Shown in pieces: positions 35,884 to 45,343 of a stretch of DNA of 64,000 nt; the stretch's first letter is position 1; each line of letters opens with the position of its first letter. Source of the stretch: Legionella sp. PATHC035. Its GTDB lineage: Bacteria; Pseudomonadota; Gammaproteobacteria; Legionellales; Legionellaceae. Where the stretch lies: assembly GCF_026191115.1 (NCBI RefSeq), contig NZ_JAPHOT010000001.1, positions 992,001 to 1,056,000 of the forward strand, given 5' to 3'. The notes below the pieces were generated by a model. The model saw only the letters and a program-made list of their open reading frames with translations. It did no database searches and was not told the DNA's origin. Position numbers and translations under genes: made by a program.

Positions 35884-37407
35884 ATGAGCATTCATTCTGG
35901 TAGCGGTCGTGGCGATTTCCATACTCTTTATCGAGGACAATCTGTAGATGACCTGATTATTGAGTACATGGAAGAAAATCATATTCCTGGAATGTCGCTG
36001 GCAATTGTTCAAGCACCCTACATCACCCGAGTAGTCGGTTATGGATTTGCTGATACCGAAAAAAAACTTTTAGTTTCGACACGCACACTCTTCCACGTGG
36101 GGCAATTAACCCATGCCTATACTGCTGTAGCCATAATGCAGTTACTCGAAGAGGGAAAACTGCAGTTAGATCACTCCGTTTCGAATTATTTATACTTACT
36201 TCCGCAAACATGGCAAAAAATTAGCATTCGACACTTATTAACCCACAGTTCAGGAATACCCGATTATACCCAATGTGATAATTTTTCGTTCCACCAAGAC
36301 TATAAACCTGAGGACCTTTTTAGATTATTTAAGAATCCAGGCTTAGATTTTCCTTCAGGTACCCAAATGCAAGTCAGTGCCACAAATTATTACTTATTGG
36401 GTCTTCTTATTGAAAAAATCAGTGGCATGAGTTACGAGAACTATGTAACAAAAAATCAAATCAATCGAGTAGGCTTAAAACGAACTTTTTTTGTCAAAAA
36501 TAAATCGTCGATTGATAATGAATTGAACAAAGACACCCTACCCTTTAAACACAGCGATTTTTTGCATAATCCCAGCTACATAGACCCTGTTGAAGTGGCT
36601 CAAGGTTATAATGCCGAGCAGGAAGCAGTCCCGGACGTCACCTGGACAACTACTTTTTCACACGGCGGTGTTATTGCTTCTGCGGAGGATATTAGCCTAT
36701 GGGATATCAGCCTGGCAGGTTCTATCTTAGTCAAAGAAAAGGAGCACAGAGATTTTCTTTATCAATGCATAACTTTAGATAATAAAACGATCATTCCTGG
36801 GAATGCAGGATGGCTATTCCCTGGACATCCCGGATTAATGGAAATCAAAGGAGCTATTCCAGGATTTTCAGCATTCTTAAGTCGTTTTACCGCAGCAAAC
36901 GAACTCTTATGTGTCACTTTGTTGGCCAACAAAGAACATTTAACCGATTTAGATATACTTGCCCGAAAAATCGCTGCAGCATTTGACATGAAGCTAGGCG
37001 CTCCTGAGGGCTCGGGATCACAAACACTACAAAGTCCTTATTCTGTCTCAAAAACGATAGAACGACTCATTCATATCATTACTCAGCAAGGTGGAAAAAT
37101 ATTTGCTCATATTGATCACAGTAGTGAAGCGCAAAAGGTGAATCAAAAACTACTTCCAACAGAGGTTCTTATCATCGGTAATCCCGCGAAAGGGACCCCA
37201 TTGATGCAAGAAAATGCAGCAGTCGCACTTGATTTACCCTTGCGAATAATGGCTACAGAAGACGCCGATGGCCAGGTATGGTTAAGTTTCACCGATCCAA
37301 TACAATTGGGTAAGGAATATCATTTACACAATAAAGAATTAAAACAAATCGCAACCGCTTTGCGCATGCTTTGTGAGAAGGCAGTATCGGCACAAAGTAT
37401 CATTTAG
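35884..37407 (+). CDS. Catalytically dead serine-hydrolase fold fused to DUF302
   Basis: 507 residues. Residues about 20-365 follow the class C beta-lactamase/DD-peptidase (S12) fold, with recognisable HIPGMSLAIV, TAVAIMQLLEEGKLQLD and LLTHSSGIPDY. Yet every catalytic motif is changed: S-x-x-K is QLTH (Gln74, His77), Y-S-N is VSA, and the H-x-G triad reads IKG. Residues about 385-500 form a DUF302 domain (ERLIHIITQQGGKIFAHIDH, then GNPAKGTPLMQ and ALDLPLRI). There is no signal peptide, so it is cytosolic, unlike most S12 proteins. It is probably a binding or scaffold protein. AAGGA before the ATG. The convergent neighbour is an intact relative. Confidence 0.8.
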   Translation: MSIHSGSGRGDFHTLYRGQSVDDLIIEYMEENHIPGMSLAIVQAPYITRVVGYGFADTEKKLLVSTRTLFHVGQLTHAYTAVAIMQLLEEGKLQLDHSVSNYLYLLPQTWQKISIRHLLTHSSGIPDYTQCDNFSFHQDYKPEDLFRLFKNPGLDFPSGTQMQVSATNYYLLGLLIEKISGMSYENYVTKNQINRVGLKRTFFVKNKSSIDNELNKDTLPFKHSDFLHNPSYIDPVEVAQGYNAEQEAVPDVTWTTTFSHGGVIASAEDISLWDISLAGSILVKEKEHRDFLYQCITLDNKTIIPGNAGWLFPGHPGLMEIKGAIPGFSAFLSRFTAANELLCVTLLANKEHLTDLDILARKIAAAFDMKLGAPEGSGSQTLQSPYSVSKTIERLIHIITQQGGKIFAHIDHSSEAQKVNQKLLPTEVLIIGNPAKGTPLMQENAAVALDLPLRIMATEDADGQVWLSFTDPIQLGKEYHLHNKELKQIATALRMLCEKAVSAQSII

Positions 37408-37455
37408 ATCCCCTCATCCGCCCTAACGGGCACCTTCTCCCCAATGGGAGAAGGG
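37408..37455. repeat. Dispersed REP-like element between convergent genes
   Basis: CCCCTCATCCGCCCTAACGGGCACCTTCTCCCCAATGGGAGAAGGG holds two hairpins, nearly identical to part of 25683-25740. It probably serves as a shared terminator. Confidence 0.65.
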
Positions 37456-37485
37456 AAATACCTTCTTAACTTAATGGCAATACAC

Positions 37486-39024
37486 TCAAACTGTTTCTTC
37501 TATTTCATAATCCTGAATTAATGCAGGATGTTCGGGTGATAATGTAAAACTCACTTTAAGATCCGCATGTTCACCTTTAAGAATAAAATATCCTCGTAAT
37601 TGATTTTCTGGAATTACCCTACCAACATTGAGAATTTTTCCTGCCTTCGCAAACAGTTCTTGGGTTTTCTTTTGCAACGATGCAATGGATGAATCCAAAA
37701 AGAAATTCTCAGCAAATACGCCACTGGCTTTTGCATCCCTCCATGTAGGCAGTAATTTCAGCAATGCTTTTTGTCGCTCATTCAATATTCGTGAAGGCGG
37801 TAACTCTCTGGGTTTAAGATGTGCCTGATTAATAAGCTGATTAACGGCTTGAATGTTAATGGTCTCTGCAGAAGCGTAGGTCACGTTGGTTAATAGAACC
37901 ACGCCCATACCGTATTCGGGCAATAGAAGCCAATTACTTCCAAAACCTGGTAATCCACCGCTATGTCCCACTGCTACCTTGGCATTACAGTCCCTTGACC
38001 ATCTTAATCCATAGCCGTAAGCACTTATTGTTGGGCACGCTCTGCCATATACTTCATCTTTTGAATCGACTGCATAAAATCGCCAAGGTTGATGCATTTC
38101 ACGTATTGAACTTCTTTTTATTGGGCCTGTTTCTGCATCATCTCGCGCAGGCCAGGCGGCCTGATGCAGTGTAAGGTAATGGCTAAACGATTCAATGGAA
38201 GCAATCATTCCCCCCATAGAAGCATAACTACCATCATGTAAGATAGGCTCTTCCTGCCAATCTCCATTAATCCATTGATAACCATGTGCTAATTGATTGG
38301 GTGGAACCCGAGCATATTCCCAAGCCACCTCTTTCATATTCAGGGGCTGCCAAATGTTTGCCGCAATATATTCTTGGTAGGGTACTCCTGATACCTTTTT
38401 AACAATCAACCCTAGGAGGGCAAATCCCAAATTACTGTATTCAAATGATGTCCCAGGGACATTGGATAGTGAAACTCCTTGCTTAACCAAAGCAATCAGT
38501 TCTTCATCAGTTTTATTCAGATTTCTATCTCCCCAGGGATTATCTTCTGGGAATCCGGCAGAATGAGTTAATAAATCACGAATTCTAATCTCTGGTGCGT
38601 CTTGAGTTAATTTTTGATCCTTTAATTCAGGAATATAAAGTGATGCAGGATCATCTAACTTTAATTTGCCCTCATCGCGCAGTTTTAAAATGGCCATGGC
38701 GGTGAAACTTTTAGTCATCGATGCGATACGAAACATCGACTGAGGGGTAGCAGGAATTTTTTTTGCAATATTCGTGTAACCACCACTTCCTGTGTGGACC
38801 AAACGACCATCTAGAATAATCCCATAAGCATAGCCAGGGACATGATTCTTTTCTGCATACTGCTGATACATCTTATCAATGATTGGGAATGTTGCCTGAA
38901 TGGCTGCAAGTCGATTATTCTGAGTAAAAACGGGTGGCAGGTAGGAGTTGTTCTCACTGATTGCAACCAAGGGGAATAGCGTAGTGAGAACCAAAAATTT
39001 TCTTGCGATAAAATGATGCATCAT
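37486..39024 (-). CDS. Serine hydrolase (beta-lactamase/DD-peptidase family), exported
   Basis: 512 residues with an N-terminal signal peptide (FLVLTTLFPLVAIS). S12-family motifs are intact: SMTK (Ser102, Lys105), YSN in FEYSNLGFALLG, and HSG in GHSGGLPGFG. It therefore acts in the periplasm or outside as an esterase, DD-peptidase or beta-lactamase-like enzyme. A C-terminal region (about 400-512) after the catalytic domain is an accessory beta domain of unknown role. Two ATGs open the frame, with AGG upstream. Confidence 0.88.
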   Translation of the reverse strand: MMHHFIARKFLVLTTLFPLVAISENNSYLPPVFTQNNRLAAIQATFPIIDKMYQQYAEKNHVPGYAYGIILDGRLVHTGSGGYTNIAKKIPATPQSMFRIASMTKSFTAMAILKLRDEGKLKLDDPASLYIPELKDQKLTQDAPEIRIRDLLTHSAGFPEDNPWGDRNLNKTDEELIALVKQGVSLSNVPGTSFEYSNLGFALLGLIVKKVSGVPYQEYIAANIWQPLNMKEVAWEYARVPPNQLAHGYQWINGDWQEEPILHDGSYASMGGMIASIESFSHYLTLHQAAWPARDDAETGPIKRSSIREMHQPWRFYAVDSKDEVYGRACPTISAYGYGLRWSRDCNAKVAVGHSGGLPGFGSNWLLLPEYGMGVVLLTNVTYASAETINIQAVNQLINQAHLKPRELPPSRILNERQKALLKLLPTWRDAKASGVFAENFFLDSSIASLQKKTQELFAKAGKILNVGRVIPENQLRGYFILKGEHADLKVSFTLSPEHPALIQDYEIEETV

Positions 39025-39139
39025 GGAACCTAATTAATCCGTTAAGAAAAGCGAAGAGTATATAATATTTGTTGACTGAAATAGACTTAAAATGAAAAAT
39101 AAGATCTGTAACTAGCGACCATGCTACAGGGATAATCAA

Positions 39140-39580
39140 ATGAAATTCTCCACATTATTAAGAATGATGCGCTTTTGGCCACCTTTTTGGGGCGCTGGAA
39201 TTAGTGTAAAAAACTTTCATCCTGATGGCACTCATATTGTTGTTCAAATGAAAATGCGCTTTTGGAATAAAAATTATGTGGGAACGCATTATGGTGGTTC
39301 GATGTACTCCATGACCGATCCATTTTATATGTTGATGCTCATGCATTTATTAGGCAAAGGATACGTTGTTTGGGATAAATCAGCGTCTATACGCTATAAA
39401 ATACCCGCTAAGGGAACTATTTATGCACGATTTGAATTATCCCGAGAACAGGTCGAAAAAATTCGACTTGAAGTCAACGAAAGGCAAAAAATTGAGTCAG
39501 AATTTATTGTTCCTATAACCGACAAAGAAGGAAAAGTCGTTGCAGAAGTAAAAAAGATTCTCTCGATTATCAAAAAATAA
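39140..39580 (+). CDS. DUF4442 hotdog-fold protein
   Basis: 146 residues matching DUF4442, a thioesterase-like hotdog family: RFWPPFWGAGISV near the start, NYVGTHYGGSMYSMTDPFYM as the central helix, and DKSASIRYKIPAKG. It probably acts on acyl-CoA or acyl-ACP. AGGGA lies before the ATG. It is divergent from the exported serine hydrolase and 41 bases ahead of a hypothetical gene on the same strand. Confidence 0.85.
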   Translation: MKFSTLLRMMRFWPPFWGAGISVKNFHPDGTHIVVQMKMRFWNKNYVGTHYGGSMYSMTDPFYMLMLMHLLGKGYVVWDKSASIRYKIPAKGTIYARFELSREQVEKIRLEVNERQKIESEFIVPITDKEGKVVAEVKKILSIIKK

Positions 39581-39621
39581 AGGGTTATTTAATCAAATAA
39601 TCATTGTTAAAAGGAAATAAC

Positions 39622-40497
39622 ATGCCAATTGATTCTTTTTCAGAAGAAGAACAGACCACCCTCTTAAAAATCTATAACGAGACTAAAACAGATAAAAATA
39701 AAATTCCTTCCTTGGTACGCAATTACCACTCTGGCTGGCCCCTTTTGCAAGTAAGCCTGTTCAGTGTGACTCAAGATACGGCCGATCCGATTAAGTATCT
39801 CCCCGTATTAGGCGGGGGAAATTGTCATTTCTTCTACATTGGTGCATTTAATTTTGCAAGTCTTTTAACAAAAATCCCCGGAAGTATGGAAATAAGTATC
39901 CCTTTTCCTCCACACCCCAAAAGAGAATTCGTTAAAGCGGATAATATCCATTCATTTTTAAAATCCTACAGTATTCACCACAAAAAATGGGGAATTACAA
40001 TTTCCAGTAATTCAGGATTTTACGGTAAAAATTTAAATGTTGTGCTTCCCGAGGGAAATGCAAAACAATTTCGCGATGCGTTGACTCATAGCTTTTCATT
40101 TGCATTAAAAAAAGGGGCTTCGCTCAGAGCGATTGACGGATGGTCTGAGTCCGAATATACACAAAAAGAAATTGAAGAAGCAATTAACCCTGAGGTTGCT
40201 GTTTTTCACAATGGTCAAATTTTTATTGATTTAGGAATGTTTTTAGAACAAAAAGTAAAAGATGCGGAGGTAATCGCATTATTTAAAAATCTATTCAAAA
40301 TTGAACCTTTTTTGGAGCTCCAAAAGCGATACCCGGAACTCAAACCCAATGCGCTCAAAGCGATAGAAGTAATTCATGAGCCCCCTGCAAAAACACCTGA
40401 ACTCACCCGGTTCAAAACAACCTCGTTCTTCAAGGAGGAAAAAAAGGAACCCTCCCTCATTGATGGCCAAGCCTCTCGTGTGTCTTGCCAGAGATAA
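39622..40497 (+). CDS. Hypothetical protein, candidate secreted effector
   Basis: 291 residues, soluble, family not recognised. The middle has GGGNCHFFYIGAFNFASLL and an acidic, helical C-terminal half. The last 35 residues contain a basic-acidic patch with FFKEEKKEPS, similar to the glutamate-rich E-block near the end of many Dot/Icm substrates, followed by a polar tail. There is no signal peptide. AAGGA six bases before ATG 39622 sets the start; the TTG at 39604 is rejected. It probably shares a transcript with the DUF4442 gene. Confidence 0.65.
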   Translation: MPIDSFSEEEQTTLLKIYNETKTDKNKIPSLVRNYHSGWPLLQVSLFSVTQDTADPIKYLPVLGGGNCHFFYIGAFNFASLLTKIPGSMEISIPFPPHPKREFVKADNIHSFLKSYSIHHKKWGITISSNSGFYGKNLNVVLPEGNAKQFRDALTHSFSFALKKGASLRAIDGWSESEYTQKEIEEAINPEVAVFHNGQIFIDLGMFLEQKVKDAEVIALFKNLFKIEPFLELQKRYPELKPNALKAIEVIHEPPAKTPELTRFKTTSFFKEEKKEPSLIDGQASRVSCQR

Positions 40498-40540
40498 AAC
40501 CGAATGGATAAACCATAATTCATGGTATAGAAATCAAACA

Positions 40541-42184
40541 TCAACTTCCAAAGGTAAAAGTGTATACTTTGACTCCAGGCTCATTCGCAATAATCTCTAG
40601 ATAGCCGCGGGTGAATTTCTCTTGGGAAACGAGCTCATAAAGAGAGTATTTATCGATTAGTATACTTTTTTCTTGGAGCTTTTTACCGGACTGTGCATCG
40701 GTTAAAATGACTCTAACCTTAATAGGTTTTGCAGCGCTATTTCCCATAACGGCATAGACTTTGCGTGCATTAAATTGTATTTTGATCGCTGCATTGACGT
40801 CTTCTGCGAGAAGAAACTCTGCATTGACTTGCCATAATCCTTCTAAACTCCATGCATTAGTCGATAATATATCAGCAAAATGATATTGGGTCGTCTTACC
40901 TTTAATCAGTTCTGGACTGTAATTAGAGTCAGCCTTCGCATATCCTAAATAGGTTTCTGGTGTTTGGGTGAGATTGAAAGAGGCGTTTTGCAACGATTTT
41001 AAGGTGCTTAAATCCTTAATGCCCAATAAAAAGCGAATATTGTTTTCCATAACATCGTAATCTCCTTCACCAAAACGTCTGTAAACCACTTTGCCTTGCT
41101 TATTAATTAAATAATGTGCAGGCCAATAATGATTCTGATAGTTGCGCCAGGTAACGAACTGACTATCAAGTGCTACAGGATATAAAATCCCATATCGACT
41201 CACTGCCGCTTTGACGTTATCCAGATTTTTTTCGAAATCAAATTCAGGGGTGTGAATTCCAATAATAACCAATCCTTTATCATGATAGCGAGTATACCAG
41301 TCTTTGATATAGGGCAAAGTGCGCAAACAGTTGATACACGAATAAGTCCAGAAATCGATTAAAACGACTTTTCCATGCAAATCGACTAAACGTAATGGAG
41401 CTGAATTAATCCAAGCATCAATACCTTGTATCGGTGGTGCCGGATAAGGAAACCATAAACCATTAATGAGTGAGTTCGACGTTTTAATTCCTGTTTGAGG
41501 AGTAACGGAAGAGGAAACAACCGCTCCCTCAAAGTAGATCATATAAACCACACTGGCAATAATTACCCCGCCTAAAAATTTACGAAAAAGGGTGGCGCGT
41601 TTTTTAAAAAAGTCGAACGTATTTATTAGTTTTTTCCCATAAAGGGAAATAATAAACATAGGGATGGACGCTCCCAGGGCAAAAGCCATTAAAGCAAAGA
41701 AACTGGACAGGGTTGTTTTTTGTAATGCGGTTTGTACGATAATTGCAGCCAAAATCGGTCCTGCGCAAGGAGTCCAAATAATGGCAATGATTCCGCCCAA
41801 TAAAAGGCCATTCCAAAACCCTCCTTCGGATTTATTGGCTACTGAAAAAAAATTGCCAATGCGGGTAAACCCTTGCGTTAGTTTGCCAAATTGCTCTGTT
41901 AAATAATTGGAGATCATCATGACCCCTAAAAGAAGCAAAATGCCATAACCGATATGACGCACTAAATTAAAATCAATATTTAAGTAATGGATCAATTGAT
42001 GTGAAAAAAATACAAAGAAAGAAAAAAACAAAGTAAAACCAATAATTATTCCAATAGGCCTTTTTTGGGATCCACTCAGTGAGCTCGCTAAAAAAATGGG
42101 TAAGATGGGCAGAATGCAAGGGGAAATAATAAGGCCAAATCCTTCAATAAATCCCAAAATAATATTAAGAAAATTTGCTTCCAT
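40541..42184 (-). CDS. DipZ-type thiol-disulfide protein (CcdA + thioredoxin + CTD)
   Basis: 547 residues in three parts. The N-terminal CcdA/DsbD-like membrane domain (about 1-215) has the redox cysteines in ISPCILPILP and TPCAGPILA. A periplasmic thioredoxin/TlpA domain (about 260-390) carries the active site CINC (in WTYSCINCLRTLPY). A C-terminal beta domain (about 410-547) is of the DipZ type. The membrane part passes electrons from the cytosol to the thioredoxin domain. The same three-part fusion is known from mycobacterial DipZ. It is convergent with the effector-like gene. Confidence 0.87.
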   Translation of the reverse strand: MEANFLNIILGFIEGFGLIISPCILPILPIFLASSLSGSQKRPIGIIIGFTLFFSFFVFFSHQLIHYLNIDFNLVRHIGYGILLLLGVMMISNYLTEQFGKLTQGFTRIGNFFSVANKSEGGFWNGLLLGGIIAIIWTPCAGPILAAIIVQTALQKTTLSSFFALMAFALGASIPMFIISLYGKKLINTFDFFKKRATLFRKFLGGVIIASVVYMIYFEGAVVSSSVTPQTGIKTSNSLINGLWFPYPAPPIQGIDAWINSAPLRLVDLHGKVVLIDFWTYSCINCLRTLPYIKDWYTRYHDKGLVIIGIHTPEFDFEKNLDNVKAAVSRYGILYPVALDSQFVTWRNYQNHYWPAHYLINKQGKVVYRRFGEGDYDVMENNIRFLLGIKDLSTLKSLQNASFNLTQTPETYLGYAKADSNYSPELIKGKTTQYHFADILSTNAWSLEGLWQVNAEFLLAEDVNAAIKIQFNARKVYAVMGNSAAKPIKVRVILTDAQSGKKLQEKSILIDKYSLYELVSQEKFTRGYLEIIANEPGVKVYTFTFGS

Positions 42185-42307
42185 TTATAATTCCGGAAAT
42201 CAATACTCTCTGTTATTCATTTAGAAATTTTCTCTTCTCCCCTAGCCCTGGATCAAGGTTAGAGTAAGCAGAAAATTTATCACAGGTCTACCTAATGGAC
42301 TATGTAC

Positions 42308-42766
42308 TTATAAACGTACATGCGCCCCACTTTCCTGTAACCGTTTCGCAACGACTAGTTGAATATTGTCTCTGGCTCGCGCAGGAAAGTATTGATAAAC
42401 CGCTAAAAAATCTCGAGCGTTAATCGTAAGGAATTGACAAGCAGTTATTGTACTAATGCGCGCTGTTCTGCGAATATTGCGTAAAATGGCAATTTCCCCG
42501 AACACATCGCCTGGACCTAAAGTGTTAATACGCTTCCATCCCATAGATTGCGTTTTTATGGAAACTTGCACAGTGCCTCGAATAATAATATAGAGCATAT
42601 CACCTATTTCACCTTGCTCTATGACGATTTCTTCAGGCCTATAGTTTGCAATAACACATTTATCGGCTAGCATTTTTTGTTCAATAAGACCAATACCTGT
42701 AAAAATAGTCGCGCGAGAAAGTATGGGAATTAGATCTGCTTGAGGTAGATTATGACTCAGTTCCAT
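42308..42766 (-). CDS. Cyclic-nucleotide-binding domain protein
   Basis: 152 residues, essentially a single cNMP-binding beta barrel. The phosphate-binding cassette reads FGEIAILRNIRRTARI (cap Glu and Arg both present), and IVIEQGEIGDMLYII forms the early strands. It has no DNA-binding helix-turn-helix, so it is a stand-alone sensor rather than a Crp-type regulator. Legionella encodes several such proteins. AAGGAG before the ATG. It lies 123 bases upstream of dipZ on the same strand. Confidence 0.85.
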   Translation of the reverse strand: MELSHNLPQADLIPILSRATIFTGIGLIEQKMLADKCVIANYRPEEIVIEQGEIGDMLYIIIRGTVQVSIKTQSMGWKRINTLGPGDVFGEIAILRNIRRTARISTITACQFLTINARDFLAVYQYFPARARDNIQLVVAKRLQESGAHVRL

Positions 42767-43045
42767 AGTACTTTCTCCTTTGTATGTTCTATAAGACTCT
42801 AATTACAGTATAGATTGATTTATCTCAAATTATTAAACTTTAAAGGAATTAAGTAAGGGGGACTCAATGAATTAAGTGTTACAATTCGTCCTAATTGGCC
42901 TGATTTCTGGATAATCAAATTTCGTCGCTACAAAAAATTTGACTTACAACAGAGATAATCCGAGTTGAGTTAATTGCTTACCCATTGTTTTTTAACTGCT
43001 CTTTTCGGTGATGGTGAATCCTTTGCAGCAAAATGATTGTTTAAA

Positions 43046-43927
43046 TTAAGCACATGTCCAGTCGATTTTTTTATCTAATTGATGACGCGGATAATAATTT
43101 CTCAACGGTTGGCAAAATAATTGACTTAGAAACAATAAAAGACCAATCAAATCGGCTACCCCGCCTGGACTAATCCCAGACTCGGAAAAAAGTCGATGGA
43201 TTTCCAAGGCCTTCTGTCGTTGTGCTGGCAAACTATCTGTAACTGATAGCTCTCTGATTCTGGATTTTGCGTAATCTAGGCCAGGTTTTCCTTTTCTATA
43301 AAGAATATTTGTATCATCCATATTCTGTAAAAGTGCCACATAAGCGAATAAGCACGCAGCATCCAGGGATTGAGTATCAACAAAAAGTGCAATGAAATCA
43401 GGAAGCAAATGAAAAATTAAATCATAACCACGTATTGCCATCTGCCTGGCATCAATGACTTCGTATTGTCGACGTACAATGGCCCCGTGACTGTCTGGAT
43501 TTCCTTGATGATTTTGTAAATGCTTTGGCCAATCATTCAATAACTGCTGGTGCACATCAGCCGGTGTAAACCATTTCTTTTCTTGACCTAAACGACTCAC
43601 TGAGACACAGGTAATACCCAAAGCAAAAATAGCACCACGATGTGTGTTCACTCCCCGAGTTTTTTTGAGCATGCGCTCTTCCGCTTCTATCGCAATGTGT
43701 TTTAATTCGTCAAAAGAACGGGTGACTAATCCCTTTTTTGTTATGTGATAAAAATAATGACGCAAGGTAAAAAGACTGCGATAAAACGTACCGCCGTTCA
43801 TATCGTGATGGGCACCGGCATCCACAAAACTGACTAATCCTGGTTTTGGGTAAGCTTTCACTTCAAAATAAAGTGCTCTGACTGCCATTTTGGCGAGTGC
43901 TCTTTCACAGCATGGTGTAGTATTCAT
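43046..43927 (-). CDS. mdcB: Triphosphoribosyl-dephospho-CoA synthase
   Basis: MdcB/CitG family, 293 residues. It joins dephospho-CoA to ATP-derived ribose, making the precursor of the prosthetic group carried by the MdcC domain. Family wording includes EVKAYPKPGLVSFVDAGAHHDM and the C-terminal SGISPGGVADL. The open frame extends 41 codons upstream, but that overlaps mdcG and is unlike the family; the ATG at 43927 is chosen. It overlaps the end of mdcG by 23 bases. It is the last gene of the mdc operon. Confidence 0.9.
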   Translation of the reverse strand: MNTTPCCERALAKMAVRALYFEVKAYPKPGLVSFVDAGAHHDMNGGTFYRSLFTLRHYFYHITKKGLVTRSFDELKHIAIEAEERMLKKTRGVNTHRGAIFALGITCVSVSRLGQEKKWFTPADVHQQLLNDWPKHLQNHQGNPDSHGAIVRRQYEVIDARQMAIRGYDLIFHLLPDFIALFVDTQSLDAACLFAYVALLQNMDDTNILYRKGKPGLDYAKSRIRELSVTDSLPAQRQKALEIHRLFSESGISPGGVADLIGLLLFLSQLFCQPLRNYYPRHQLDKKIDWTCA

Positions 43928-44555
43928 AAAGTTCAGTTCGTGATAATAGGGCAACTTGGTCCTTACTCTTACACAACAGTTTTTTTGCAGATAAATCGAG
44001 TAACTCTTTAATTGGGATATCACCAAAATGAGGAAAACGTACCTCACCATCTATCGTTCGCTTAAATTTTTTGGTTAATGCCTGAATTGTTTCATGTAAA
44101 TCACTCCAAGAATATCCTTGATAATAGATAAGTAAATCAAGATCTGAAGTCTGGTTAACAAAAGTGTATCCAGATAAATAATGAAATAAAAATGAGCCAT
44201 AAACGGCAATATCCGAAACGGGATATAAATCAGCAATACGCTGTAAATCCGTAATCTGATAATGCCGTGAGAAAAATTCATGCATCTCGATAAGTTGAGG
44301 AAGGAACTTTTGTGTTTGCACAAACGAGGGAGCAACTTGTAAACCAACCCGATGTTTTTGATTGTCGTGCAACAGAGTTAATCCTAAATTAATTGTTTCT
44401 TGACTGGCAAATTGTTTGGCATAAATACAAGGCAGTCCTCGTGCAAGCCAAAGAGCAGTCTTTTCGGCAATCATTTTCCGATCTTCATGACATGACTTAA
44501 TCACAAAATCAGCATGAGGCTTAAGATAAATTAAATGATGCCGTTGTGCATTCAT
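43905..44555 (-). CDS. mdcG: Malonate decarboxylase holo-ACP synthase (phosphoribosyl-dephospho-CoA transferase)
   Basis: 216 residues. MdcG moves the triphosphoribosyl-dephospho-CoA made by MdcB onto the carrier serine of MdcC. A nucleotidyltransferase motif is visible: GSFLFHYLSG, then SDLDLLI with the metal-binding aspartates. Its ATG overlaps the mdcE stop as ATGA, so it is translationally coupled. Confidence 0.88.
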   Translation of the reverse strand: MNAQRHHLIYLKPHADFVIKSCHEDRKMIAEKTALWLARGLPCIYAKQFASQETINLGLTLLHDNQKHRVGLQVAPSFVQTQKFLPQLIEMHEFFSRHYQITDLQRIADLYPVSDIAVYGSFLFHYLSGYTFVNQTSDLDLLIYYQGYSWSDLHETIQALTKKFKRTIDGEVRFPHFGDIPIKELLDLSAKKLLCKSKDQVALLSRTELYEYYTML

Positions 44556-45259
44556 AAATGATTGGCCACTTTATTGATAATCGAGAATGCAAGCTTTCTG
44601 CCCCCCCGCTCACTACCCAAGAGTGCCCGCTCGTCCTTTGTATTATTTTTTTGGATCGCTAAATTAATTTTCTCAGCCAATTCAGATGGATTTACGATTT
44701 CATGTATCCCACCCAATTCATAAAAATTTTGCACTCCCGGGGCGAAAACGGGAAATGTTTTACTGAGTTCCTTGAGAGTATCCAATTCTATTTTGGTTAC
44801 TTTTGCAATGCCTTCCAACCACATCACCGCTAAGGCGGCATCCGGTAAGGCTAAAATGGTATCTGCAGTCAAGCCATAAGCAATAAAAGCGCCCCCTAAT
44901 GCCTGGTTATAAACGAGAGATATCAACGCATTTCCTTGCTGTCGCAGACACTCCAAACATTCAAGTAAATGACCAAAATATTGTTGCATCCCCAGCCATT
45001 CATCGCGCATGGTTAACTCCTGTCCAGCAACATCAACTAAAAGCAAAACAGGATCTTGTGATTGACTCTCAAGAATATCAATGACATGCTGGGCCATAAT
45101 CAAGGCTTGCTCTGCTCCCAAAAATGTAGATTCCTTGACTCCAAGAAGATGAAGCGGCTGATTCTTCAACGTCGCATACCCATAAATAACGGATTGGTTT
45201 TCTGTCAACTGAATATCCTGAGAAAATATCTGTTTGAGAAGGCCCTTTAAAGCGATCAT
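44552..45259 (-). CDS. mdcE: Malonate decarboxylase gamma subunit
   Basis: 235 residues of the crotonase/carboxyltransferase fold. With MdcD it forms the malonyl-S-ACP decarboxylase that releases CO2. Recognisable regions are LLLVDVAGQELTMRDEWLGM, YNQALGGAFIAYGL (the oxyanion-type glycine-rich turn) and FAPGVQNFYELGGI. AAGGA lies before the ATG. It starts 84 bases after mdcCD; this gap contains no gene. Confidence 0.9.
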   Translation of the reverse strand: MIALKGLLKQIFSQDIQLTENQSVIYGYATLKNQPLHLLGVKESTFLGAEQALIMAQHVIDILESQSQDPVLLLVDVAGQELTMRDEWLGMQQYFGHLLECLECLRQQGNALISLVYNQALGGAFIAYGLTADTILALPDAALAVMWLEGIAKVTKIELDTLKELSKTFPVFAPGVQNFYELGGIHEIVNPSELAEKINLAIQKNNTKDERALLGSERGGRKLAFSIINKVANHL

Positions 45260-45343
45260 TTCTTATTCCTTTTGTATTATCGCAGACTAAATACCCTTGC
45301 AGCGAATCCCGGCTATCAAACACCCGAGCGACAAGTCATTCGA

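Noticed and set aside
45078..45323. 81-codon frame bridging the mdcCD-mdcE gap
   Set aside because: Mostly antisense-independent shadow of the mdcE start in another frame; the gap itself is only 84 bases and mdcE has its own good ribosome site.
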